From assembly GCA_946061355.1 (NCBI GenBank), contig CAMGRE010000160.1:1-5347 (forward strand): DNA of 5,347 bases. Direction: 5' to 3'. The notes beneath the pieces were generated by a model. That model did not search any database. It saw only the letters and a program-made list of their open reading frames with translations, and was not told the DNA's origin. Below are positions 1 to 5,347 of the stretch, in pieces. The translations under genes and the position numbers were made by a program. The DNA is from an uncultured bacterium (GTDB lineage Bacteria; Bacillota; Clostridia; Lachnospirales; Lachnospiraceae). The number at the start of each line of letters is the position of its first letter. The first letter of the stretch is position 1.

Positions 1-399
1 AAGTTACAGATCCCTGCTGGTAAAGCTACACCAGCACCGCCGGTTGGTCCTGCACTGGGTCAGCACGGTGTAAACATCGTTGAATTTACAAAGCAGTTCA
101 ACGCAAGAACAGCAGACAAGGGTGATCTGATCATCCCTGTTGTTATCACAGTATATGCAGACAGAAGTTTCAGCTTTGTGACAAAGACTCCCCCTGCTGC
201 AGTACTTCTTAAGAAAGCAGCCAACATCAAATCCGGTTCTGCAGTACCTAACAAGACCAAGGTGGCTACGATCTCCAAGGATAAGGTAAAAGAGATCGCA
301 GAGATGAAGATGCCTGATTTGAACGCAGCAAGCCTGGAAGCAGCTATGAGCATGATTGCAGGTACGGCAAGAAGTATGGGAATCGTAGTGGAGGATTAA
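1..399 (+). CDS. rplK: 50S ribosomal protein L11, 5'-truncated by window edge
   Basis: Ribosomal protein L11 forms the base of the L7/L12 stalk on the large subunit, binds 23S rRNA at the GTPase-associated centre and takes part in factor-dependent GTP hydrolysis and the stringent response. The frame is open from the first base and reads KLQIPAGKATPAPPVGPALG, the hallmark proline-rich N-terminal L11 motif, followed by QHGVNIVEF. The second half (SFVTKTPPAAVLLKKAA, then SGSAVPN) is the C-terminal rRNA-binding domain. There are 132 residues here; L11 is usually about 141, so roughly 9 N-terminal residues and the start codon lie outside the window. All arginines visible here are AGA codons, a strong bias typical of highly expressed genes and unlike the CGG-rich genes downstream. 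It is followed 4 nt later by rplA, whose ribosome binding site lies inside the last rplK codons. Confidence 0.97.
   Translation, partial: KLQIPAGKATPAPPVGPALGQHGVNIVEFTKQFNARTADKGDLIIPVVITVYADRSFSFVTKTPPAAVLLKKAANIKSGSAVPNKTKVATISKDKVKEIAEMKMPDLNAASLEAAMSMIAGTARSMGIVVED
390..394 (+). promoter_or_regulatory. Ribosome binding site of rplA inside the rplK end
   Basis: GGAGG lies 9 nt before the rplA ATG at 404 and within the last rplK codons (V-E-D). Ribosomes finishing L11 therefore cover the L1 initiation site, which fits translational coupling of the two proteins. Confidence 0.75.
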
Positions 400-403
400 G
401 AGC

Positions 404-1093
404 ATGAAACATGGAAAGAAATACAATGAGGCTGCAAAGCAGGTAGATCGCACTACTCTGTATGAAGCCGCTGATGCGATCGCATTGGTTAAGAAGAATG
501 CAACCGCAAAGTTCGACGAGACGATCGAGCTTCACATCCGTACAGGTTGTGACGGACGTCACGCAGAGCAGCAGATCCGTGGAGCAGTAGTGCTTCCGAA
601 CGGAACAGGTAAGACAGTAAGAGTACTCGTATTCGCAAAGGGTGAGAAGCTGAACGAGGCAGAGGCAGCAGGCGCTGACTATGTAGGCGGCGAGGAGCTG
701 ATCCCCAAGATTCAGAACGACGGATGGTTAGACTTTGACGTAGTGGTAGCTACCCCTGATATGATGGGTGTTGTAGGACGTCTCGGTAAGGTTCTCGGAC
801 CTAAGGGCCTTATGCCGAACCCCAAGGCAGGCACCGTTACCATGGATGTGACCAAAGCAATCAATGATATCAAAGCCGGTAAGATTGAGTACAGACTGGA
901 CAAGACAAACATTGTTCATGTTCCGCTTGGAAAGGCTTCCTTTACAGATGAGCAGCTTCAGCAGAACTACGATGCCCTGATGGATGCAATTATCAAGGCT
1001 AAACCCAGCACACTGAAAGGTCAGTATCTGAGAAGTGTTACACTTACTTCCACGATGGGACCCGGCGTGAAGGTAAATGCAGCAAAAATCTGA
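404..1093 (+). CDS. rplA: 50S ribosomal protein L1
   Basis: L1 binds 23S rRNA helices 76-78, forms the mobile L1 stalk that handles deacylated tRNA at the E site, and in many bacteria also represses its own operon by binding the mRNA. The 229-residue length is normal for bacterial L1 and the gene is complete. Diagnostic sequence includes LGPKGLMPNPKAGTVT at about residues 127-142, the most conserved L1 signature, then IEYRLDKTNIVHVPLGKASF and a C-terminal TLTSTMGPGVKVN. The ATG at 404 has a good GGAGG site 9 nt upstream and starts MKHGKKYNEA, as in other Firmicute L1 proteins. It forms an operon with rplK. The L1 target on the mRNA is normally ahead of rplK, so it would be outside this window. 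A strong hairpin terminator begins 24 nt after the stop, so the rplKA transcript probably ends here. Confidence 0.98.
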   Translation: MKHGKKYNEAAKQVDRTTLYEAADAIALVKKNATAKFDETIELHIRTGCDGRHAEQQIRGAVVLPNGTGKTVRVLVFAKGEKLNEAEAAGADYVGGEELIPKIQNDGWLDFDVVVATPDMMGVVGRLGKVLGPKGLMPNPKAGTVTMDVTKAINDIKAGKIEYRLDKTNIVHVPLGKASFTDEQLQQNYDALMDAIIKAKPSTLKGQYLRSVTLTSTMGPGVKVNAAKI

Positions 1094-1116
1094 TGTATGA
1101 TTTCAGAAGGCTTATG

Positions 1117-1148
1117 GATCGGTGATCTTCGGATCACCGGTCTTTTTT
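1117..1148 (+). terminator. Intrinsic terminator of rplK-rplA with UUCG tetraloop
   Basis: An 11-bp stem pairs 1117-1127 (GATCGGTGATC) with 1132-1142 (GATCACCGGTC), with a single G-U wobble (1119/1140). The loop is TTCG (1128-1131) closed by C-G, the unusually stable cUUCGg tetraloop. The run TTTTTT follows at 1143-1148. The position 24 nt after the rplA stop makes it the end of the ribosomal protein transcript. No A-tract precedes the stem, so it is unlikely to work on the opposite strand. Confidence 0.93.
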
Positions 1149-1149
1149 C

Positions 1150-1178
1150 TTTCCTTTATCCGTCATATGGGCTATAAT
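1150..1178 (+). promoter_or_regulatory. Probable sigma-A promoter of the MBOAT-SGNH-CapA unit
   Basis: A perfect TATAAT lies at 1173-1178. At the ideal 17-bp spacing the -35 position is TTTCCT (1150-1155), only 3 of 6 matches to TTGACA, and there is no extended TGn. Transcription would start near 1185, giving a leader of about 26 nt. The placement immediately behind the rplA terminator, and the need for the next genes to have their own start, support it. A second, poorer -10 (TAGAAT, 1183-1188) is an alternative. The weak -35 suggests modest expression or help from an activator. Confidence 0.6.
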
Positions 1179-1198
1179 GGGATAGAATAACAGGAAAA

Positions 1199-1203
1199 AG
1201 AGG
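1199..1203 (+). promoter_or_regulatory. Ribosome binding site of the MBOAT gene
   Basis: AGAGG ends 7 nt before the ATG at 1211, a standard spacing. It supports that ATG as the start, which also gives the typical MLFNSY N-terminus of AlgI-like proteins. Confidence 0.75.
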
Positions 1204-1210
1204 TAAAGCG

Positions 1211-2671
1211 ATGCTTTTTAATTCTTATATTTTCATATTAGTGTTTCTGCCCCTGACATTGATTTTGTATTTCGGGCTGCATCATTTTGGCAGGAAGAAG
1301 CAGGCACAGGCAGCGTTGGCGCTGATGTCGTTGTGGTTTTACGGTTATCTGAATCCGTCTTTTGTCCCGGTGATCATCGCCAGCATCCTGATCAACTTCG
1401 GAGTGTCGCGTCTGGTGATACCGGAGCACAGAGAGGAAAAGATTCGGAAGGCGATTCTGGCAGGCGGTATCGTGCTGAATGTTGCAGCGCTGTTCTACGT
1501 GAAGTATTTTTCCTTTGTGGTGCAGAACATCAATGCCATTTTCCAAAAGAATTTTGAACTGGGAAATATTCTGCTGCCGCTGGGGATCAGTTTCTTTACC
1601 TTTCAGCAGATTGCCTATCTGGTAGATTCCTACAGGGGAGAGACTGCGGACATTACGTTTCTGGAGTATGCAGTGTTTGTCACATATTTTCCGAAGCTGG
1701 TCGAGGGCCCGATCGTGCTGCACGGGGAGATCATTCCTCAGCTGCGCGCGGAGAAAAATTACAAGCCGGACAGCTATAACCTGTCGCGGGGACTCCATAT
1801 TTTTGCGGTAGGACTTTTTAAGAAAATGCTGTTGGCGGATACTTTCGGCACGATGGTCACACTGGGGTTCGGCGGAGTGGAAATCTTAAGCTCCATGGAT
1901 GTGCTGCTCGTGATGTTTGCTTATACGTTCCAGCTCTATTTTGATTTCAGTGGTTACTGTGATATGGCGGTCGGTATCTCCTGTATGTTGAATATCCATC
2001 TGCCCATCAATTTCAATTCCCCTTATAAGGCGACATCGATCCTGGAGTTCTGGGACAGATGGCACATTACACTAACGCGTTTTCTGCGGAATTATCTGTA
2101 CTTTCCGCTGGGCGGCAGCCGGAAAGGGAAAGTACGGACTTATGTGAATGTGATGATCGTTTTCCTGGTGAGCGGTCTCTGGCATGGCGCGAACTGGACG
2201 TTTATCGTCTGGGGAGCTCTGCATGGTATGGCGGAGGTCCTGACAAGGATCTTTAAAGGTGCATGGGAGAAACTCCATCCCGCATTTCAGTGGATGGTAA
2301 CCTTTCTGTTTGTCAGCGCTGCATGGCTGATCTTCCGGGCTGACAGCCTGGGGCAGGCACTGATCCTGTTCCGCAAATTGATTTCGGTGGAATCCCTGAC
2401 GATCACGCCGATCATGCTCGATGGACTGACTATCCCTGAGATTGCCCATTTGGAAAAACTCCTGCATCTGGACGGTCTGGTCGCAAAGATCACCGGATTC
2501 CATGTCTGGGCAATGTTCGGCATTGCGCTTTTCATTGTGCTGAACACAAAGAATTGTTATGAAAAGGAATTTAAATGCAATATTCGGACAGCGCTTGCGA
2601 CAGTCGTTATGATTGTGTGGTCGGTGATCTCTCTGACCGGAGTATCGACTTTCCTGTATGCGAATTTCTGA
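1211..2671 (+). CDS. AlgI/DltB-type membrane-bound O-acyltransferase (MBOAT)
   Basis: A polytopic membrane enzyme of 486 residues, the usual AlgI-like size. Known relatives (AlgI, PatA, DltB) take an acyl group from a cytoplasmic donor and pass it through the membrane to an extracytoplasmic partner that acylates alginate, peptidoglycan, teichoic acid or other surface polymers. The N-terminus MLFNSYIFILVFLPL is typical of AlgI. Core motifs are YFDFSGYCDMAVG (D245 in DFSGY), FWDRWHITLTRFLRNYLYFP (from F280), then SGLWHGANW with His325 and WGALHG with His338. The WHG histidine corresponds to the conserved histidine known to be essential in AlgI-type enzymes. About ten to twelve hydrophobic segments can be seen, including residues 5-27, 33-70, 80-105, 118-140, 310-345, 363-380 and 460-482. 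It is the first gene of the unit, and the SGNH-type protein 42 nt downstream is its likely partner. The acyl donor and acceptor cannot be deduced. No dltA or dltC, alginate or peptidoglycan gene is visible, so no symbol is given. Confidence 0.93.
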   Translation: MLFNSYIFILVFLPLTLILYFGLHHFGRKKQAQAALALMSLWFYGYLNPSFVPVIIASILINFGVSRLVIPEHREEKIRKAILAGGIVLNVAALFYVKYFSFVVQNINAIFQKNFELGNILLPLGISFFTFQQIAYLVDSYRGETADITFLEYAVFVTYFPKLVEGPIVLHGEIIPQLRAEKNYKPDSYNLSRGLHIFAVGLFKKMLLADTFGTMVTLGFGGVEILSSMDVLLVMFAYTFQLYFDFSGYCDMAVGISCMLNIHLPINFNSPYKATSILEFWDRWHITLTRFLRNYLYFPLGGSRKGKVRTYVNVMIVFLVSGLWHGANWTFIVWGALHGMAEVLTRIFKGAWEKLHPAFQWMVTFLFVSAAWLIFRADSLGQALILFRKLISVESLTITPIMLDGLTIPEIAHLEKLLHLDGLVAKITGFHVWAMFGIALFIVLNTKNCYEKEFKCNIRTALATVVMIVWSVISLTGVSTFLYANF

Positions 2672-2700
2672 TGAACTGTACGATTTTGATGATATGATCT

Positions 2701-2706
2701 GAGGAG
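2701..2706 (+). promoter_or_regulatory. Ribosome binding site that decides the SGNH-protein start
   Basis: GAGGAG lies 1 nt before the upstream ATG (2708) and 7 nt before the in-frame ATG at 2714. Only the second spacing suits initiation, so 2714 is the preferred start and the two-codon longer form is unlikely. Confidence 0.7.
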
Positions 2707-2713
2707 AATGGAT

Positions 2714-3766
2714 ATGAAAGCTAAGGTGTGGTTTGGCACTGTTGTGGCGGGGACGTTGTCTCTGCTTGCGGTGATCGCAGTCTATATCGTTGTTGTGGAT
2801 CCTTTTTTCCATTATCACAAGCCACTGGAAGGGTTTGCTTATGAACTCGCGAATGAGCGGTATCAGAATGACGGTATCGTGAAACATTTCTTATATGATA
2901 CGGTGATCACGGGAACTTCCATGACTGCCAATTTCAAGACGACGGACTGCGATGCTTTCTTCGGAGGCAAATCCATCAAAGTGCCGTTTCATGGAGGATC
3001 CTTTAAGGAAGTGAATGATAATCTGAAGGTGGCGCTTGCCTATAATCCAAATGTGGTGCGTGTCATCCGCTGTCTGGATATCAACAATTTTACACAGGAT
3101 AAAGATTATGTAAACTACGAGGGCCTTCCGGAGTATCTGTATGATGACAATATCTTCAACGATACACAGTACGTGTGGAACAAGACGGCGCTCATGGTGG
3201 CGGATGATATTCTGGTCAACACGGCTGCCGGGGAGCAGAGCACAACTTTTGATGAGTATATGAGTTGGAGCGATGACTATGAATACGGCAGGGAGGCTGT
3301 GCTCGCAACCTACGTCAGACCCGGGAAATGGGAGCATGCCGAAAAACTGACAGATATGGAGCGTGAAAGGACGCTCGAAAATGTCCGGCAGAATATTACG
3401 GACCTTGCGAAACAATATCCGGAGGTCGAGTTTGACTATTATCTCTCACCGTACAGCATCTGCTGGTGGGATGTTGAGGTCGTGCGTCCGGGTAAGCTTG
3501 CATGGCAGCGGGATCTGGATCAGACGGTGATCGAGGAGATCCTGACCTGCGACAATATTCATCTTTACTCTTATATGGATAATTTTGAGCTGATCTGTGA
3601 TCTGGACAATTATAAGGACAGGATCCACTATGGCGGGGAGACGAACACAAACCTGCTCAGATGGATGAGCGAGGACAAAGGCCGGATCACCAAAGCAAAT
3701 TATCGGGAATATCTGGACAGAGTTTACGATTATTACGGAGAGTATGATTATGACAGTCTCTACTAA
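2714..3766 (+). CDS. Membrane-anchored SGNH/GDSL-like protein, probable acyltransferase partner of the MBOAT
   Basis: A 350-residue protein from the preferred ATG (352 from 2708). The N-terminus has one transmembrane segment (about residues 5-27) and no lipobox, so the rest should lie outside the cytoplasm. A serine motif, TGTSMTANF, follows at about residue 66-74 (Ser69) and matches block I of SGNH/DltD-type enzymes in position and setting. Near the C-terminus, NYKDRIHYGG supplies a D-x-x-H block V (Asp302, His305). Together these give a candidate Ser-Asp-His triad. Between them, VVRVIRCLDINNF resembles the central strand-loop seen in DltD-like and AlgX/AlgJ-like proteins, and YYLSPYSICWWDVE is an aromatic-rich conserved-looking segment. 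The family probably has no settled function. The position straight after the MBOAT gene suggests it performs the final acyl transfer to a surface glycan, as AlgJ/AlgX or PatB do for their MBOAT. An esterase role is the alternative. Its last codons overlap the next gene. Confidence 0.8.
   Translation: MKAKVWFGTVVAGTLSLLAVIAVYIVVVDPFFHYHKPLEGFAYELANERYQNDGIVKHFLYDTVITGTSMTANFKTTDCDAFFGGKSIKVPFHGGSFKEVNDNLKVALAYNPNVVRVIRCLDINNFTQDKDYVNYEGLPEYLYDDNIFNDTQYVWNKTALMVADDILVNTAAGEQSTTFDEYMSWSDDYEYGREAVLATYVRPGKWEHAEKLTDMERERTLENVRQNITDLAKQYPEVEFDYYLSPYSICWWDVEVVRPGKLAWQRDLDQTVIEEILTCDNIHLYSYMDNFELICDLDNYKDRIHYGGETNTNLLRWMSEDKGRITKANYREYLDRVYDYYGEYDYDSLY
3737..3742 (+). promoter_or_regulatory. Ribosome binding site of the CapA-like gene within the SGNH gene
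   Basis: GGAGAG lies inside the upstream coding sequence, 7 nt before the ATG at 3750 and 1 nt before the alternative in-frame ATG at 3744. The spacing favours 3750. The upstream stop (3764-3766) lies just past both starts, so ribosomes ending the SGNH protein can restart here. Confidence 0.6.
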
Positions 3767-5192
3767 GAGGAGAAGCCCGTGGAAGACTTTTACGGTTGCA
3801 CTGTCAGTAGTACTGCTTTTTGGCGGTATCGTGATGGGAGTGACGTATTTCCTGCATCATGGTTTCGGACGGAGCGCTGCGGGCAGCGGAAATGTTCGGA
3901 TTATCGATCAGGCAGGCGGCAGTCAGAGTATCGCGGGAAATAACAGCGGAAGACAGAAGGCGGAAGAGAGCCAGGGCGGGCTGCTGGCTGTGATCAATGA
4001 AGGCGGCAGTGTCCTGGATAAAATCCAGTCGGAGTTTACCGGGGAACTGCCTGAGCCGGAAGCAGCGGGACGGTATGCTGAGTTCCTGGCTGATCCGGAA
4101 CGGATGAAAGCAGAGAAGACCTATGCGATGGAAGGATCCTCTCCGGACACGATCACGCTGGCATTTGCGGGCGATATCCTGTTTGATCCTGCTTATGCTG
4201 TCATGTCGAAACTGAAACAGCGCGGCGGCAGGATGGAGGACGGTATCTCTGAAGAACTTTTGACGCGTATGCGCAGCGCCGATATCTTTATGGTAAATAA
4301 TGAGTTTACTTACAGCAATGGCGGAGCTCCTACGGAAGGGAAGCAGTATACCTTCCGCGCAGCACCGGAGAGCGTCTCTTATCTGGAGGATATGGGTGCG
4401 GATGTGGTGTCACTTGCCAACAATCATGTATACGATTACGGGGAGAGCGCCCTGATCGATACACTCAGGACGTTGGAGGACAAAGGCATCCCCTATGTGG
4501 GAGCGGGACGGAATCTGGAGGAAGCGTCGAGGCCGGTGAGCTTTATCGTGAATGATACGAAGATTACGATTTTATCTGCCACACAGATCGAGCGTCAGGA
4601 TCATCCTGATACAAAAGGGGCGACAGAGAGCAGCGCCGGGACATTCCGCTGCTGGAATCCGGATCGTCTGATCGAGGCGGTGGCGCTGGCGAGGCAGAAC
4701 AACGATTATGTGATCGTCTATATTCACTGGGGAACAGAGAATACGACAGAGATCGACTGGGCCCAGAGAGATCAGGCGAAGATGATCGCGGAGGCAGGAG
4801 CAGATCTGATCGTGGGAGATCATCCGCATTGTCTGCAGCCTCTTGCTTATGTGAATGATGTGCCGGTCATCTACAGTCTGGGAAACTTCTGGTTTAATTC
4901 CAGACAGGTGGATACATGTCTGCTGGAAGTGGAGTTCCCGGCGGTGTCCGCGATGGGGCAGATGACGGGGGCGGCAGATATGTCCGGTTCGGAACAGGCA
5001 GGCTCGGCAGACGCGGCAGGCGGACAGTCTGTGCGGCAGAAGCCGGTCGTGCGGATCGTTCCGGCGATCCAGAAGGACTGCTATACCTCACAGCTTCATG
5101 ACGCGGAGCAAAAGCGGGTGATCGATCATCTGAACGGAATTTCCACAACCGCTTATCTTGATCAGGATGGTATCATGCATCCGAGGAGCTAG
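3750..5192 (+). CDS. Membrane-anchored CapA-family (PGA_cap) protein
   Basis: A 480-residue protein (482 if started at 3744) with a short basic N-terminus, one transmembrane segment (about 13-35), a polar Gly/Ser/Gln-rich linker to about residue 130, and an extracytoplasmic CapA domain. The domain shows the family motifs in order: FAGDILFD (Asp142), VNNEFT (Asn184, Glu185), SLANNHVYDYG (His226), YIHWGTE (His326), VGDHPHCLQP (His358, His360) and YSLGNFWF (from 375). These follow the calcineurin-like metallophosphoesterase plan that CapA resembles, and all likely metal-site residues appear present. CapA/PgsA was named for poly-gamma-glutamate capsule synthesis, but no capB or capC is seen, so the symbol is withheld; many CapA relatives are stand-alone surface proteins. 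It overlaps the SGNH gene by 17 nt, implying coupled translation and a shared pathway. Oddities: a 36-residue low-complexity insert at about 397-432, and a stop codon included in a 39-bp tandem duplication. Confidence 0.9.
   Translation: MTVSTKRRSPWKTFTVALSVVLLFGGIVMGVTYFLHHGFGRSAAGSGNVRIIDQAGGSQSIAGNNSGRQKAEESQGGLLAVINEGGSVLDKIQSEFTGELPEPEAAGRYAEFLADPERMKAEKTYAMEGSSPDTITLAFAGDILFDPAYAVMSKLKQRGGRMEDGISEELLTRMRSADIFMVNNEFTYSNGGAPTEGKQYTFRAAPESVSYLEDMGADVVSLANNHVYDYGESALIDTLRTLEDKGIPYVGAGRNLEEASRPVSFIVNDTKITILSATQIERQDHPDTKGATESSAGTFRCWNPDRLIEAVALARQNNDYVIVYIHWGTENTTEIDWAQRDQAKMIAEAGADLIVGDHPHCLQPLAYVNDVPVIYSLGNFWFNSRQVDTCLLEVEFPAVSAMGQMTGAADMSGSEQAGSADAAGGQSVRQKPVVRIVPAIQKDCYTSQLHDAEQKRVIDHLNGISTTAYLDQDGIMHPRS
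4938..5045 (+). other. Low-complexity Ala/Gly/Ser insert within the CapA domain
   Basis: Codons 397-432 of the CapA-like protein, between LLEVEF and VVRIVPAIQKD, encode a run rich in Ala, Gly, Ser, Met and Gln with no predicted strand. In CapA proteins these flanks are normally adjacent beta-strands joined by a short turn. The DNA is G+C-rich and contains four GGCAG words, the kind of sequence that can expand by slippage. It probably forms a flexible surface loop, leaving the fold intact. Confidence 0.6.
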
Positions 5193-5246
5193 ACCGAGAG
5201 GCGGGCCGGTATCATGCATCTGAAGAGCTAGACCGAGAGGCGGGAG
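5169..5246 (+). repeat. 39-bp imperfect tandem duplication across the CapA-like stop codon
   Basis: Unit 1 is 5169-5207 and unit 2 is 5208-5246; they match at 35 of 39 positions, with the mismatches at 5182/5221, 5185/5224 and the last two bases. Each unit carries GGTATCATGCAT, then seven codons' worth of the C-terminus, TAG and GACCGAGAGGCGGG. Unit 1 encodes the real end (GIMHPRS-stop). Unit 2 would read GIMHLKS-stop, but lies after the stop and is not translated unless there is readthrough. Confidence 0.95.
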
Positions 5247-5253
5247 GGGAACT

Positions 5254-5263
5254 TCCGGCCGGA
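5254..5263. repeat. 10-bp perfect palindrome TCCGGCCGGA
   Basis: TCCGGCCGGA equals its own reverse complement. It lies between the tandem repeat and the edge promoter, 45 bp upstream of the -35. It has no loop and no T-tract, so it is not a terminator. It could be a dimeric protein binding site, but may be chance in this GC-rich patch. Confidence 0.4.
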
Positions 5264-5307
5264 TATCTGTTGTGGGAAAACAGGGAAAAGCGCAGAAATA
5301 AAAGTGC

Positions 5308-5336
5308 TTGACACACAGGAAATTGCATGATACTAT
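5308..5336 (+). promoter_or_regulatory. Strong sigma-A promoter reading out of the window
   Basis: A perfect -35 TTGACA (5308-5313) is followed by exactly 17 bp and the -10 TACTAT (5331-5336, 5 of 6). The -10 carries an extended TG motif one base upstream (TGATACTAT, from 5328). Transcription should start near the G at 5343. This is far stronger than the promoter at 1150-1178. Its target lies beyond the window; after rplK-rplA the usual next genes are rplJ-rplL, so an rplJ leader is a reasonable guess only. Confidence 0.9.
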
Positions 5337-5347
5337 ATTTTCGGTTC

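Noticed and set aside
4..453. A 149-codon minus-strand open frame opposite rplK
   Set aside because: Cysteine-rich nonsense composition antisense to a conserved ribosomal protein gene; no start signals.
2072..2887. A 271-codon open frame on the minus strand opposite the MBOAT gene and the start of the SGNH gene
   Set aside because: It lies antisense to clear coding sequence, spans a gene boundary, is rich in His/Gln/Arg without any recognisable motif, and is a shadow of the + strand codon bias.
4640..4830. Frequent GATC words in the CapA-like gene as a possible methylation or replication-origin cluster
   Set aside because: They arise from common Asp/Glu/Leu-Ile codon pairs in coding sequence and show no regular spacing or DnaA-box-like elements.
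4916..5101. A 61-codon + strand frame inside the CapA-like gene
   Set aside because: Gly/Arg-rich product caused by the GC-rich insert read out of frame; no ribosome binding site.
5169..5246. The tandem repeat as a CRISPR array
   Set aside because: Only two directly abutting units with no spacers, and the unit includes coding sequence and its stop.
5204..5260. GGCCGG (5204-5209) pairing with CCGGCC (5255-5260) as an RNA stem
   Set aside because: Six base pairs across a 45-nt loop, and both arms can also self-pair; too weak to call a structure.
5267..5283. CTGTT / AACAG mini-hairpin as a terminator for the cassette
   Set aside because: Only a 5-bp A+T-rich stem with no T-run after it.

Overview
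The window looks like part of a chromosome from a low-to-mid G+C Firmicute, most likely a clostridial gut-type bacterium such as a Lachnospiraceae member. This is inferred from the purine-rich Shine-Dalgarno sites, sigma-A type promoters, the style of the ribosomal proteins and the protein families present. No taxonomic marker was searched. All supported genes are on the + strand.

Left part (1-1148): the end of rplK (ribosomal protein L11, start cut off by the window edge) is followed after 4 nt by a complete rplA (L1). The pair ends in a strong intrinsic terminator whose hairpin is capped by a cUUCGg tetraloop.

Middle part (about 1150-5192): a likely promoter lies directly behind that terminator and starts a tight three-gene unit. 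It encodes (1) an AlgI/DltB-type membrane-bound O-acyltransferase (MBOAT), (2) a membrane-anchored extracytoplasmic protein with a divergent SGNH/GDSL-type Ser-Asp-His signature, and (3) a membrane-anchored CapA-family (PGA_cap) protein. Genes 2 and 3 overlap. The order fits a surface-polymer modification module: the MBOAT would move acyl groups across the membrane, the SGNH protein would transfer them to an extracellular glycan, and the CapA-like protein would act on the same or a linked polymer. Which polymer is modified cannot be read from the sequence.

Right edge (5193-5347): no gene. It holds a 39-bp imperfect tandem duplication that spans the capA-like stop codon, a 10-bp GC-rich palindrome, and at the very end a near-consensus promoter (TTGACA, 17 bp, extended -10 TGATACTAT) firing out of the window. 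In most bacteria rplK-rplA is followed by rplJ-rplL, so this promoter may drive a displaced rplJL operon. That would mean the surface module sits inside the usual L11-L1/L10-L12 cluster. This is inference, because the downstream gene is not visible.
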